DNA from: CAYNFP01 sp964396655
Lineage (GTDB): Bacteria; Bacillota_I; Bacilli_A; RF39; UBA660
Direction of reading: 5' to 3'
DNA length: 61,659 nt
Assembly: GCA_964396655.1 (NCBI GenBank)
Contig: CAYNFP010000007.1
Span: 1 to 61,659, forward strand
In this document: positions 35,905 to 43,639 of the stretch, one piece after another
Layout: every line of letters starts with the position of its first letter
Numbering within the stretch: position 1 is the first letter of the stretch
Notes under the pieces: generated by a model
What the model was told of the DNA's origin: nothing
Seen by the model: the letters and a program-made list of their open reading frames with translations, nothing else
Databases searched by the model: none
Program-made: the position numbers and the translations under genes

Positions 35905-36589
35905 TTTTATATGTTCCTTTCATAGCGTCATTAGCTACCATACCTTGGTCAAGCAAAATAACTCTTTTTTTGTATCTATTAACAATCTCTTTATCATGAG
36001 TAGCCATTATTATAGTTGTTCCAAGTTCTTTATTAATTTCATTTATAACTTTCATTATATCTAAAGAAGTGTCAGGATCTAAGTTCCCTGTTGGCTCATC
36101 GCATATTAAAACTTTAGGATTATTAACTATAGCTCTTGCTATAGAAACTCTTTGTTGCTCTCCTCCTGACAATTGGTCTGGGAAAGATCTACATTTATCC
36201 TTTAATCCTACTTGTTCTATCGCTTTTAAAGTTTTCTTCCTAATTTCATCATTCCCTAAACCATACATTCTTAAAGCAAAAGCAACATTTTCATATACTG
36301 TTTTCTTTGGCAATAATTTATAATCTTGAAAAACTATTCCTATTTTTCTTCTTAATTTATAAACTTTTCTGTTTTTTAATTTTGCAACATTTATTCCACC
36401 AACAAAAACTTCTCCTTTAGTTGGTTTTTCTTCTCTATATACTAATTTTATAAGAGTACTTTTACCTGAACCAGATGCTCCGATTACAAAAACAAATTCC
36501 CCTTTGCCTATTTCTAGATTTACATCACAAAGAGCAGTTACTCCGTTTTTATATTGTTTAAAAATATTTTTAAATTGTATTAATTCCAT
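35891..36589 (-). CDS. ftsE: Cell-division ATP-binding protein FtsE
   Basis: ABC ATPase, 232 aa. Walker A GASGSGKSTL, signature LSGGEQQR, Walker B VLICDEPTG and the H-loop MATHDKE are all present. With FtsX it powers wall hydrolysis by the downstream M23 protein. GGAGG-like GGAGGTATC precedes ATG. Confidence 0.96.
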   Translation of the reverse strand: MELIQFKNIFKQYKNGVTALCDVNLEIGKGEFVFVIGASGSGKSTLIKLVYREEKPTKGEVFVGGINVAKLKNRKVYKLRRKIGIVFQDYKLLPKKTVYENVAFALRMYGLGNDEIRKKTLKAIEQVGLKDKCRSFPDQLSGGEQQRVSIARAIVNNPKVLICDEPTGNLDPDTSLDIMKVINEINKELGTTIIMATHDKEIVNRYKKRVILLDQGMVANDAMKGTYKNEGI

Positions 36590-36617
36590 GATACCTCCAT
36601 GTTTAATTATATATTAT

Positions 36618-37532
36618 TTATTCATCTATTAAAATTGGAATATTTTTCCTTTTAGTCCCACCTAATACTTCATAACAGTCACTAACTATTATAAAAGCAT
36701 TTTCATCTATTTCTTGAATAGCTGATTTTAAATATGTATATTTTTCTGTCGGTACAACACACATTAAAACTTTTTTCTTTTTACCACTAAATCCACCTTT
36801 TGTTTCAAATTCAGTAACTCCACTATGAATTATTTGAATAATAAAATCTAAGACTTCTTCTTCTTTATTTGTTTGAATATAAAACATCTTACTATCCGAT
36901 ATTCCGAGAGTAACTTTATCTATAACAAAAGTAGAAATTACTATAATGATTAATGCATACATTACCATTGTATATCCAAAAACGAAACCACCCAAAATAA
37001 TTATAATAAAAGATATATCTCTCATTATTTTTCCTAACGGTTTCTTAAATTTCTCCGATATTATTAAGCCTATTATGCTTGTTCCACCAGTTGAATAACC
37101 TACTTTATACACTAATGCTTCTCCAAAACCATTACAAATACCTGCTGCCAAAGCATAAAGAAGAGCACTATCAAATGAAAAATTTATTTTAGCTACTATA
37201 TCTTCAGTTAAGAATAAGAATACACTAAATAACATTGCTCCAAAAGCACTTCCAACAGTTTTCTTTCCTCCTAAAAATATATACCCCAAGCCAATTAACA
37301 TAAGATTACTAAAAAATACAAATGTAGCAACTTTCATACCACATAAATAATTGATTATTATAGCTAGACCTGTAACACCTCCGGTTACAAAATTATGGGG
37401 AACAAAGAATAAATTAACTGACAATGCAGAAATAAATGCTCCCAATGTAAAAAGAAATAATTTTAAAACTATATTCTTATTTCTTATAGAATTTATTGTT
37501 GCTTGTTGCCTATATTTCTTAAACCAACCCAT
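36618..37532 (-). CDS. YitT family membrane protein
   Basis: YitT/DUF161 membrane protein, 304 aa. About five to six transmembrane helices (first 200 residues; FVPHNFVTGGVTGLAIIIN is the family signature), followed by a cytoplasmic DUF2179 domain (about 215-295; CVVPTEKYTYLKSAIQEID). Function in Bacillus is unknown. It lies between prfB and ftsE, as in many Firmicutes. Confidence 0.85.
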   Translation of the reverse strand: MGWFKKYRQQATINSIRNKNIVLKLFLFTLGAFISALSVNLFFVPHNFVTGGVTGLAIIINYLCGMKVATFVFFSNLMLIGLGYIFLGGKKTVGSAFGAMLFSVFLFLTEDIVAKINFSFDSALLYALAAGICNGFGEALVYKVGYSTGGTSIIGLIISEKFKKPLGKIMRDISFIIIILGGFVFGYTMVMYALIIIVISTFVIDKVTLGISDSKMFYIQTNKEEEVLDFIIQIIHSGVTEFETKGGFSGKKKKVLMCVVPTEKYTYLKSAIQEIDENAFIIVSDCYEVLGGTKRKNIPILIDE

Positions 37533-37615
37533 ATTCTTTTACTCCTAGCATAATAAATTATAGCATAAGATTTCTAATTATTCTATTAATATTGTTTATA
37601 AATGTCTAAATATGT

Positions 37616-38689
37616 CTACTTATTTTTTAAATATGATTCTATAAATAAATTTATATCTCCATCGAGAACTTTCTTTACATTTGCTGTTTCTGCTCCTGTC
37701 CTAATATCCTTAACCAAAGTATATGGACACATTACATAACTTCTAATTGCACTTCCAAAGTTAACATCCATTACATTACCCTTTAAATCTTTAAGTTTTT
37801 CATCATGTTTTTCTTTCTCCAACATATATAACTTACTTCTTAAAATTTCCATAGCTTTTTCTTTATTCTTGATTTGACTTCTTTCATTTTGAACAGTAAC
37901 AATTATATTTGTAGGTATATGAGTTATTCTTACAGCTGAGTCTGTTGTATTAACACTTTGTCCTCCTGCTCCGCTACTTCTATAAACATCCACTTTTAAA
38001 TCAGATTCTTTAATATCAATATTAATTTTATTTTCAACTTCAGGAGTAACCAAAACAGAAGCAAAAGATGTATGTCTTCTTTTATTAGCATCAAATGGAC
38101 TTATTCTTACTAATCTATGTACACCAGTTTCTCCCTTTAATTTTCCAAAAGCATATTTACCTTTTACATTAATGAATACACCTTTTATACCAGCCTCTTC
38201 ACCAGGTTGTTCATTTAATATTTCATATTTAAATCCATTATCATTAAAATATCTTAAATACATTCTATAAAGCATGTCCGCCCAATCATTTGATTCAGTT
38301 CCACCAGCCCCACTATGTATTTCAATATATGCATTACTACTATCATATTCATCATCAAATAAAGTTTCTATTTCTAAATTTGCAACTTCTTTTTCTATAT
38401 TATTTACTTCTAATTCTATATCTTTTAATTCATCTTCACTTGATATATTATATAATTCTAATGCATTATCTATTCTTAAATTTAATTCCCGAGTTAAAGA
38501 AACACTATTATTTAAATCTTTTATTTCTTCCATAATTTTATTGGCGTTATCAATATCTTGCCAAAAATTTTCTGACATAGAAATATCATTTAAATCTTTT
38601 AATTTAATTTTTTTGTCATCTATCTTTAATATTTCATATAAAGTTTCTAACTTCTCTTTTAATTCAATTATCTTTTTCTCTATATCCAT
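37616..38689 (-). CDS. prfB: Peptide chain release factor 2, no programmed frameshift
   Basis: RF2, 357 aa, terminates at UGA/UAA. The anticodon-like SPF is in RISPFDANKR and the GGQ is in SSGAGGQSVNTTDSAVR. The frame is open through residues 15-40, where many bacteria have a UGA-dependent +1 shift; no CTT-TGA-C is seen. GGAAGA precedes ATG. Its presence means UGA is a genuine stop here. Confidence 0.95.
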   Translation of the reverse strand: MDIEKKIIELKEKLETLYEILKIDDKKIKLKDLNDISMSENFWQDIDNANKIMEEIKDLNNSVSLTRELNLRIDNALELYNISSEDELKDIELEVNNIEKEVANLEIETLFDDEYDSSNAYIEIHSGAGGTESNDWADMLYRMYLRYFNDNGFKYEILNEQPGEEAGIKGVFINVKGKYAFGKLKGETGVHRLVRISPFDANKRRHTSFASVLVTPEVENKINIDIKESDLKVDVYRSSGAGGQSVNTTDSAVRITHIPTNIIVTVQNERSQIKNKEKAMEILRSKLYMLEKEKHDEKLKDLKGNVMDVNFGSAIRSYVMCPYTLVKDIRTGAETANVKKVLDGDINLFIESYLKNK

Positions 38690-38852
38690 AATAATCTTCC
38701 TACTTAAATATAATATATTTTTAAACTTTATTCAATTAAAAAAGCAAGTATATTTAAAAATTTATTACTATAAACATTGTTGTTTTATTTTTATTTTTAA
38801 AATGTACTTAGTTGCTTCGTTTACGATATAGATTTAAACTCTAAAAGTTATT

Positions 38853-38892
38853 AAAAAATGAGCATCAATTATATATTAATGTTCATTTTTAT
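38853..38892 (-). terminator. Terminator of the methyltransferase gene
   Basis: Minus-strand imperfect stem AAAATGAaCAT/ATGcTCATTTT with an AT-rich loop, then T-run. The remainder of 38690-38902 is AT-rich with nothing else visible. Confidence 0.5.
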
Positions 38893-38902
38893 ATACATAA
38901 CT

Positions 38903-39664
38903 TTATTTCTTGCCTATTATTCCGTAATATCTTCTAATCAATTTTATACCTTTTTTATCAGTGTTTTCCTTGATATATTTATCAATTTTTGAATGATCTA
39001 ATACTTTTTTGTGAAATTCATTGTCTTCAAAATCTATTTCAGAAAAATCATCAATTATAGGAGTCTTTAATAATAATGCATATAAATCTTGTTTTGTTTT
39101 GTAATATTCTCGTACATGAATGGGTATTAATTCCACATTTTTAAAACCCGCATCTAATACTTTTTCATAGTCAATAACGCTAATAGGTTTATTGTCTTTC
39201 ATTCCTTGGCCTTGGCCATATGTTCTCTTTAATTCAAAACAATCCATTTTATCAACACCATGTATTAATAATAGACCGTCATCTTTTAAACATTTATATA
39301 TTTGTTTGGGATCAATTGTTGTATTTCTAGCTACTACTATATCAAAATAATTATCCGGTACTTCCATTTTTAAATTATTCATAACCTTAAATGTAATATT
39401 ATTTCTTCCGCTTTTTGATAAATTATTATTGGCAGTTACTATCATTTCACTTGCAAAGTCAGTTGCAAGAATTTCTTTTACTTTGGGAAAATATTTTAAT
39501 ACTTTTTCTCCTCCCCCTGTTCCTAAATCTAATATTCTTGATTCTGAATTAACATTATTTCTTAATATTTCGTACATATCCCAATTAGTTAAATTTTCTG
39601 TCTCATATTTTATATGACTAAAATCCCAGTCTTTAATTTTTTCGTAAAATTCTTTTTCTTTCAT
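38903..39664 (-). CDS. SAM-dependent class I methyltransferase
   Basis: Methyltransferase, 253 aa. Motif I is ILDLGTGGGEKV (about 44-55), followed by ILATDFASEMI and FDIVVARNTT (motif IV region). The fold suggests a small-molecule or rRNA/tRNA methylase, but the substrate is not readable. AAGGAG precedes ATG. The start overlaps, as ATGA, the stop of a small upstream ORF, and a strong promoter lies at 39866-39894, a layout reminiscent of leader-regulated resistance methylases. That analogy is inference. Confidence 0.8.
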   Translation of the reverse strand: MKEKEFYEKIKDWDFSHIKYETENLTNWDMYEILRNNVNSESRILDLGTGGGEKVLKYFPKVKEILATDFASEMIVTANNNLSKSGRNNITFKVMNNLKMEVPDNYFDIVVARNTTIDPKQIYKCLKDDGLLLIHGVDKMDCFELKRTYGQGQGMKDNKPISVIDYEKVLDAGFKNVELIPIHVREYYKTKQDLYALLLKTPIIDDFSEIDFEDNEFHKKVLDHSKIDKYIKENTDKKGIKLIRRYYGIIGKK

Positions 39665-39813
39665 TTTTTCTCCTTAATTTCTACTTGTATATATAATTGT
39701 ATAAAAAAACCTCCTTCCATGAATATATCACAAAAAACAATCACAAATAATTGTGTATATTTTTTACCATTCATGAGGAGATTCTTAAGACTCTTCATTA
39801 TTCCTTTAAACAT
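39661..39813 (-). CDS. Small ORF overlapping the methyltransferase start
   Basis: Within the 185-nt leader there is a frame of 50 codons starting MFKGIMKSLKNLL and ending VEIKEKK, whose TGA overlaps the methyltransferase ATG. The first ATG has no good ribosome site; an inner ATG (39798) has AAAGGA only 3 nt away. In the same frame, a very strong GGAAGGAGG (39710-39718) stands 7 nt before an ATA (39700-39702), which would start a 13-residue peptide MQLYIQVEIKEKK. Which start is used is uncertain. Confidence 0.35.
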   Translation of the reverse strand: MFKGIMKSLKNLLMNGKKYTQLFVIVFCDIFMEGGFFIQLYIQVEIKEKK

Positions 39814-39865
39814 TTGTTTATTTGGTAGTAAGACGCGAATGACCTAATTGATTTACTACATTTAT

Positions 39866-39894
39866 AGTATATCATATAAATATATATCTGTCAA
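39866..39894 (-). promoter_or_regulatory. Strong promoter of the methyltransferase leader
   Basis: Minus-strand TTGACA (39889-39894), 17 nt, TATACT (39866-39871). It gives a leader of about 185 nt before the methyltransferase. Confidence 0.75.
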
Positions 39895-39915
39895 AACACT
39901 GAATTGATTGATTAA

Positions 39916-40020
39916 TTACAATTTACTTTTTAAAAATAAAGTTTTATCAAAAATTCCCATTGTAGCTTTCTTTCCTATATGACTTCTTCTATATTGTGAT
40001 ATAATTAAAAACTCTGTTGC
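39916..40020 (-). pseudogene. C-terminal remnant of a GNAT acetyltransferase
   Basis: An open stretch on the minus strand reads ATEFLIISQYRRSHIGKKAT then MGIFDK and ends TAA at 39916. The block FLIISQYRRSHIGKKA matches the acetyl-CoA-binding motif A of GNAT enzymes (x-Y-R-R-x-x-I-G-x-x-A). No start codon or upstream domain exists, because the frame closes with a stop just above 40029. It is a decayed gene fragment. Confidence 0.5.
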
Positions 40021-40036
40021 ACTTTTATTTTACGGG

Positions 40037-40110
40037 CTATTTACCACAACAGTTTATATTTCTTGCCACTTCCACTTGAATCCGATTTTTGCAATCTTTG
40101 ATACTTATAT
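40037..40110 (-). pseudogene. Frameshifted SEC-C (SecA C-terminal-like) remnant
   Basis: Minus-strand sequence aligns with the end of the intact secA gene (41076-41140): GSGKKYK is readable, then a 2-nt deletion relative to AAACAATGTTGT shifts the frame, after which C-C-G-K and a stop (TAG at 40037-40039) follow in another frame. The upstream Cys pair is lost. It is the 3' tail of a dead SEC-C-bearing gene or a partial secA duplication. Between it and 40198 I see only AT-rich sequence. Confidence 0.6.
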
Positions 40111-40198
40111 TGCTTTAGTTTATTTTAAAACCATACTTGAAACTTTTATTTAATTTTGTCAAATGCGTACACAAAAAAGTACCTAAATTAATAAATAT

Positions 40199-40900
40199 TT
40201 ATTCAAATTCATATCCAAAAAACCATTTTGCAATTAGGCTTCTATCTGGATAATCTGTTTCTACTAGATTCTTTATAAAACCGCTTCTATCATATTCTAT
40301 TATTTTTGTTTCGATGGTAAAATTTTTAGTATCAAAAATAGTATATCTAGTCATGTTGTTTTTTTGACAACCAGATGAGCCGATATCATATACTTTATTT
40401 TCTATAGTAAAATTTTTATGTTCATGTCCTATAAATACATAGTCATAATTTAATTTGTTAGCAATTGTATTTATTTCTTCGTTTTTTACTATTGTTAAAC
40501 CATAAAATGGGTAATCAGCTTTTGATTCGTTATTAATTAAAAAGTGTTCAAACAAAACTTTTTTGCCATCAAATTCTTTTTCAATTGTTAATCCAAAATT
40601 ATTTAAAAATTTATAATAATTAGTATCTAATTGTTCTTTTACCCACTTTTGATGTTTTAATTCATTTCCATCAATTTCATCTATTTGCGTTCCTTTTAAA
40701 TAATACAATTCGTGATTCCCTAAAACCATTTCAATATTATTATTTATAGCTAAATCTAAACATTCTTTAGAATTTGGTCCTATTGCTATCATGTCTCCCA
40801 AAGAAATTATTTTATCTATTTTTTGTTTTTTTATATCATTTAATATAGACTCTAACGCTTGTTTATTTCCGTGAATATCAGAAAAAATTGCTATTCTCAT
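40199..40900 (-). CDS. Calcineurin-like phosphoesterase (YfcE-like)
   Basis: Metallophosphoesterase, 233 aa. The metal-binding motifs are complete: FSDIHGN (DxH), SLGDMIAIG (GDxxxxG), LGNHE (GNHE), and GHEHK (GHxH). Relatives cleave phosphodiesters or protein phosphates; substrate unknown. GGAGATG-type site precedes ATG. It lies between secA and the decayed fragments. Confidence 0.85.
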   Translation of the reverse strand: MRIAIFSDIHGNKQALESILNDIKKQKIDKIISLGDMIAIGPNSKECLDLAINNNIEMVLGNHELYYLKGTQIDEIDGNELKHQKWVKEQLDTNYYKFLNNFGLTIEKEFDGKKVLFEHFLINNESKADYPFYGLTIVKNEEINTIANKLNYDYVFIGHEHKNFTIENKVYDIGSSGCQKNNMTRYTIFDTKNFTIETKIIEYDRSGFIKNLVETDYPDRSLIAKWFFGYEFE

Positions 40901-41049
40901 ATAATCATCTCCATATAAATTATATCACAAAATTTATAACACTTATCAAAAATAGTATTTAGTTACTTCCTAAAGCTATATGACGAGAAACCATTTGAAA
41001 AACTTATTTTTCAATAAACTTGACAACAAATGATTAATTTAGATACTTA

Positions 41050-41073
41050 AAAACCCCTAAAAATAGGGGGTTA
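41050..41073 (-). terminator. Terminator of secA
   Basis: Minus-strand stem AACCCCC/AGGGGTTT with a T-rich loop and T-run, immediately after the secA stop. It is the strongest hairpin in this region. Confidence 0.85.
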
Positions 41074-41075
41074 AA

Positions 41076-43568
41076 TTATTTGCCACAACATTGTTTGTAT
41101 TTTTTACCACTGCCACAAGGACAAGGATCATTTCTTCCGATTTTAGGACTTGCTTTCTTTGGAGTTGATTTTGTAGATTCTTTTCCATCATTAGTTTTAA
41201 TATTTTTTTGCTCTACTCTTTCTAAATTTTGTCTAATTTCTGATTTTAATAAGAATGTTGATATTTCTGCATTAATGCTAGCTAACATATTATCAAACAA
41301 TTCAAAACCTTCTAATGCATAAACCTGAAGAGGATTTGTTTGAGCATAACCTCTTAATCCTACTCCTTCTTTTAGATTTTCCATTGCGTCTAGTTGATCC
41401 ATCCAATTTTTATCTACAACTCTAAGAGAAATGGTTTTTTCAAAATCGTCTCTAATATCTTCTGGAACATCTTTTAATTTATCATTATAGTCATCTACAA
41501 CTATATCGTAAATATAATTAATTATTTCTTCTGATTTTTTATTTTCTATATCTTTTAATTTAATTTTTTTGGATTTTAATAAGTTACTATTAAATAATTC
41601 CATTATATTTTCTAAATCACTATTAAAAAATTCATCTTTTTCAGATAAATGATTGTTAACTTCATTTTCAACATATTCTCTAAAAGTTTGAAGAACTCTG
41701 TCAGTGATACTATCTTTATCAAGTATTTCATTTCTTCTTTCATAAATTATTTCTCTTTGTTTGCTTATTACGTTATCAAAATCTAATAAACCTTTACGTC
41801 TATCGAAGTTAAATCCTTCGACTCTTTTTTGAGATGTTTCTATATTTTTAGAAATCATTTTATTTGATATAGATTGATCTTCTTTAATTCCCAAAGCAAT
41901 CATAACTGATTTCATTTTTTCAGAACCGAATTTAACCATAAGGTCATCTTCCATAGAAACGAAGAATCTAGAAAATCCAGGATCTCCTTGTCTTCCGGCA
42001 CGACCTCTTAATTGATTATCTATACGTCTTGAATCATGTCTTTCTGTTCCTATAACAAAAAGTCCGCCTAATTCCTTAACTCCATCTCCTAATTTAATAT
42101 CTGTACCACGACCTGCCATATTAGTTGCAATTGTAACAGAACCTTTATGGCCAGCTTTAGCTATTATACCAGCTTCTCTTTCATGATTTTTAGCATTTAA
42201 TAACTCATGATTTATTCCTCTTCTTTTAAGTATTGCACTCAATACTTCAGAAGCTTCAATAGAAGCTGTACCAACTAATATTGGTTGACCTTTTTTGTGT
42301 ATTTCAGATATTGAATCTGCAACTGCATTTAATTTGCCTTTCATAGTTGAATAAATTAAATCACCTAAATCTTCTCTAATAACCGGTAAATTTGTAGGTA
42401 TGCAAATAACATACATATTATATATATTTCTAAATTCTTCTTCTTCTGTTTTTGCTGTACCAGTCATACCAGATAATTTATTATACATTCTAAATAAATT
42501 TTGGAATGTTATAGTTGCTAAAGTTTTAGTTTCACTATTTATAGTTACTCCTTCTTTTGCTTCGATAGCTTGATGAAGACCTTCACTGAATTGTCTTCCG
42601 TGCATAAGTCTTCCGGTAAATAAATCTACAATTATAATTTTATCGTTATCAATAACATAATCTACATCTTTTTTAAATGCATAATTAGCAGATAATGCTT
42701 TATCTAAATTATGAACCATCATACTATTTTCAATATCATATAAATTATTTAACCTTAAAAGTTTTTCTGCATGATGTACACCCTCTTCAGTTAATGTAAC
42801 TTTTTTTGTTTTTTCGTCAATTGCATAATCCTCTGGTGTTAATGATTTAGCTGCTTTATCTGCAGTTATATATAAATCCGCTGCTTTGCTAACTCCTCCA
42901 GATATAATTAAAGGTGTTCTGGCTTCATCAATTAAAATGGAATCGACTTCATCTACAATTGCAAAGTTTAATCCCCTTTGTACTCTTCTTTCTCTTTTAA
43001 CAACCATATTATCTCTTAGATAATCAAATCCAAGCTCATTGTTAGTTGTGTATGTTATATCACATAAATATTGCTCTCTTTTTTCTGATGGAGTCATATC
43101 TTTTTTGTTAGAGCCTGTAGTTAATCCTAAAAAAGAATATACTTTGCCCATCCATTCAGCATCACGACAAGATAAATATTCATTAACTGTTACTATATGA
43201 ACACCTTTACCATCTAATGCATTTAAATATGCAGGCATTGTTGCAGTTAAAGTTTTACCTTCACCAGTTTTCATTTCCGCTATATTTCCATAATGTATTG
43301 CAAGTCCACCAATTATTTGTACATGATATGGTTTTTCTCCGAGTACTCTAAATGCAGCTTCTCTAGCCACAGCAAAAGCTTCAATTAATATATCTTCTAG
43401 AGTTTCCCCATTTCCTAATCTTGTTCTAAATTCATCTGTTTTACTTTTTAATTCTATATCATTAAGTTTTTGCATTTGTTCTTCTAATGCTTCAACTTCA
43501 TTTGCTATTTTTTCAAATCTTTTTAATTCTTTTTTCTCGTGATCAAATATTGCACTAAATAAATTCAT
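41076..43568 (-). CDS. secA: Preprotein translocase ATPase SecA
   Basis: Motor of Sec export, 830 aa. Nucleotide-binding motifs MKTGEGKTL and VDEVDSILIDEARTPLI, the arginine-finger region DNQLRGRAGRQGDPG, and the C-terminal zinc SEC-C tail CPCGSGKKYKQCC. It partners SecY (8811-10064). An extended -10 promoter (TGGTACAAT) lies at 43591-43599. Order hpf, two unknown genes, secA, then prfB further on, compared with hpf-secA-prfB in Bacillus. Confidence 0.98.
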   Translation of the reverse strand: MNLFSAIFDHEKKELKRFEKIANEVEALEEQMQKLNDIELKSKTDEFRTRLGNGETLEDILIEAFAVAREAAFRVLGEKPYHVQIIGGLAIHYGNIAEMKTGEGKTLTATMPAYLNALDGKGVHIVTVNEYLSCRDAEWMGKVYSFLGLTTGSNKKDMTPSEKREQYLCDITYTTNNELGFDYLRDNMVVKRERRVQRGLNFAIVDEVDSILIDEARTPLIISGGVSKAADLYITADKAAKSLTPEDYAIDEKTKKVTLTEEGVHHAEKLLRLNNLYDIENSMMVHNLDKALSANYAFKKDVDYVIDNDKIIIVDLFTGRLMHGRQFSEGLHQAIEAKEGVTINSETKTLATITFQNLFRMYNKLSGMTGTAKTEEEEFRNIYNMYVICIPTNLPVIREDLGDLIYSTMKGKLNAVADSISEIHKKGQPILVGTASIEASEVLSAILKRRGINHELLNAKNHEREAGIIAKAGHKGSVTIATNMAGRGTDIKLGDGVKELGGLFVIGTERHDSRRIDNQLRGRAGRQGDPGFSRFFVSMEDDLMVKFGSEKMKSVMIALGIKEDQSISNKMISKNIETSQKRVEGFNFDRRKGLLDFDNVISKQREIIYERRNEILDKDSITDRVLQTFREYVENEVNNHLSEKDEFFNSDLENIMELFNSNLLKSKKIKLKDIENKKSEEIINYIYDIVVDDYNDKLKDVPEDIRDDFEKTISLRVVDKNWMDQLDAMENLKEGVGLRGYAQTNPLQVYALEGFELFDNMLASINAEISTFLLKSEIRQNLERVEQKNIKTNDGKESTKSTPKKASPKIGRNDPCPCGSGKKYKQCCGK

Positions 43569-43590
43569 AAGTCCTGCCTTTCAATAAAAT

Positions 43591-43599
43591 ATTGTACCA
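43591..43599 (-). promoter_or_regulatory. Extended -10 promoter of secA
   Basis: Minus-strand TGGTACAAT (TGn plus TACAAT) about 25 nt before the secA start; the -35 region is poor and overlaps the T-run of the preceding terminator. Confidence 0.45.
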
Positions 43600-43606
43600 T
43601 TTTTAT

Positions 43607-43633
43607 AAAAAAAAAGATACTAATGTATCTTTA
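43607..43633 (-). terminator. Terminator of the 43640-45502 gene
   Basis: Minus-strand stem AAAGATAC/GTATCTTT (43625-43632 with 43613-43620), 4-nt loop, then nine T. Confidence 0.8.
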
Positions 43634-43639
43634 TTTTAA

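Noticed and set aside
39741..39790. NGKKYTQ in the methyltransferase leader as a second SEC-C remnant
   Set aside because: The match is short and lies in an open small ORF; the Cys codons and flanking match are absent.
40995..41014. Perfect TTGAAAAA/TTTTTCAA hairpin as a terminator
   Set aside because: No T-run follows on either strand and secA already has a strong terminator at 41050-41073.
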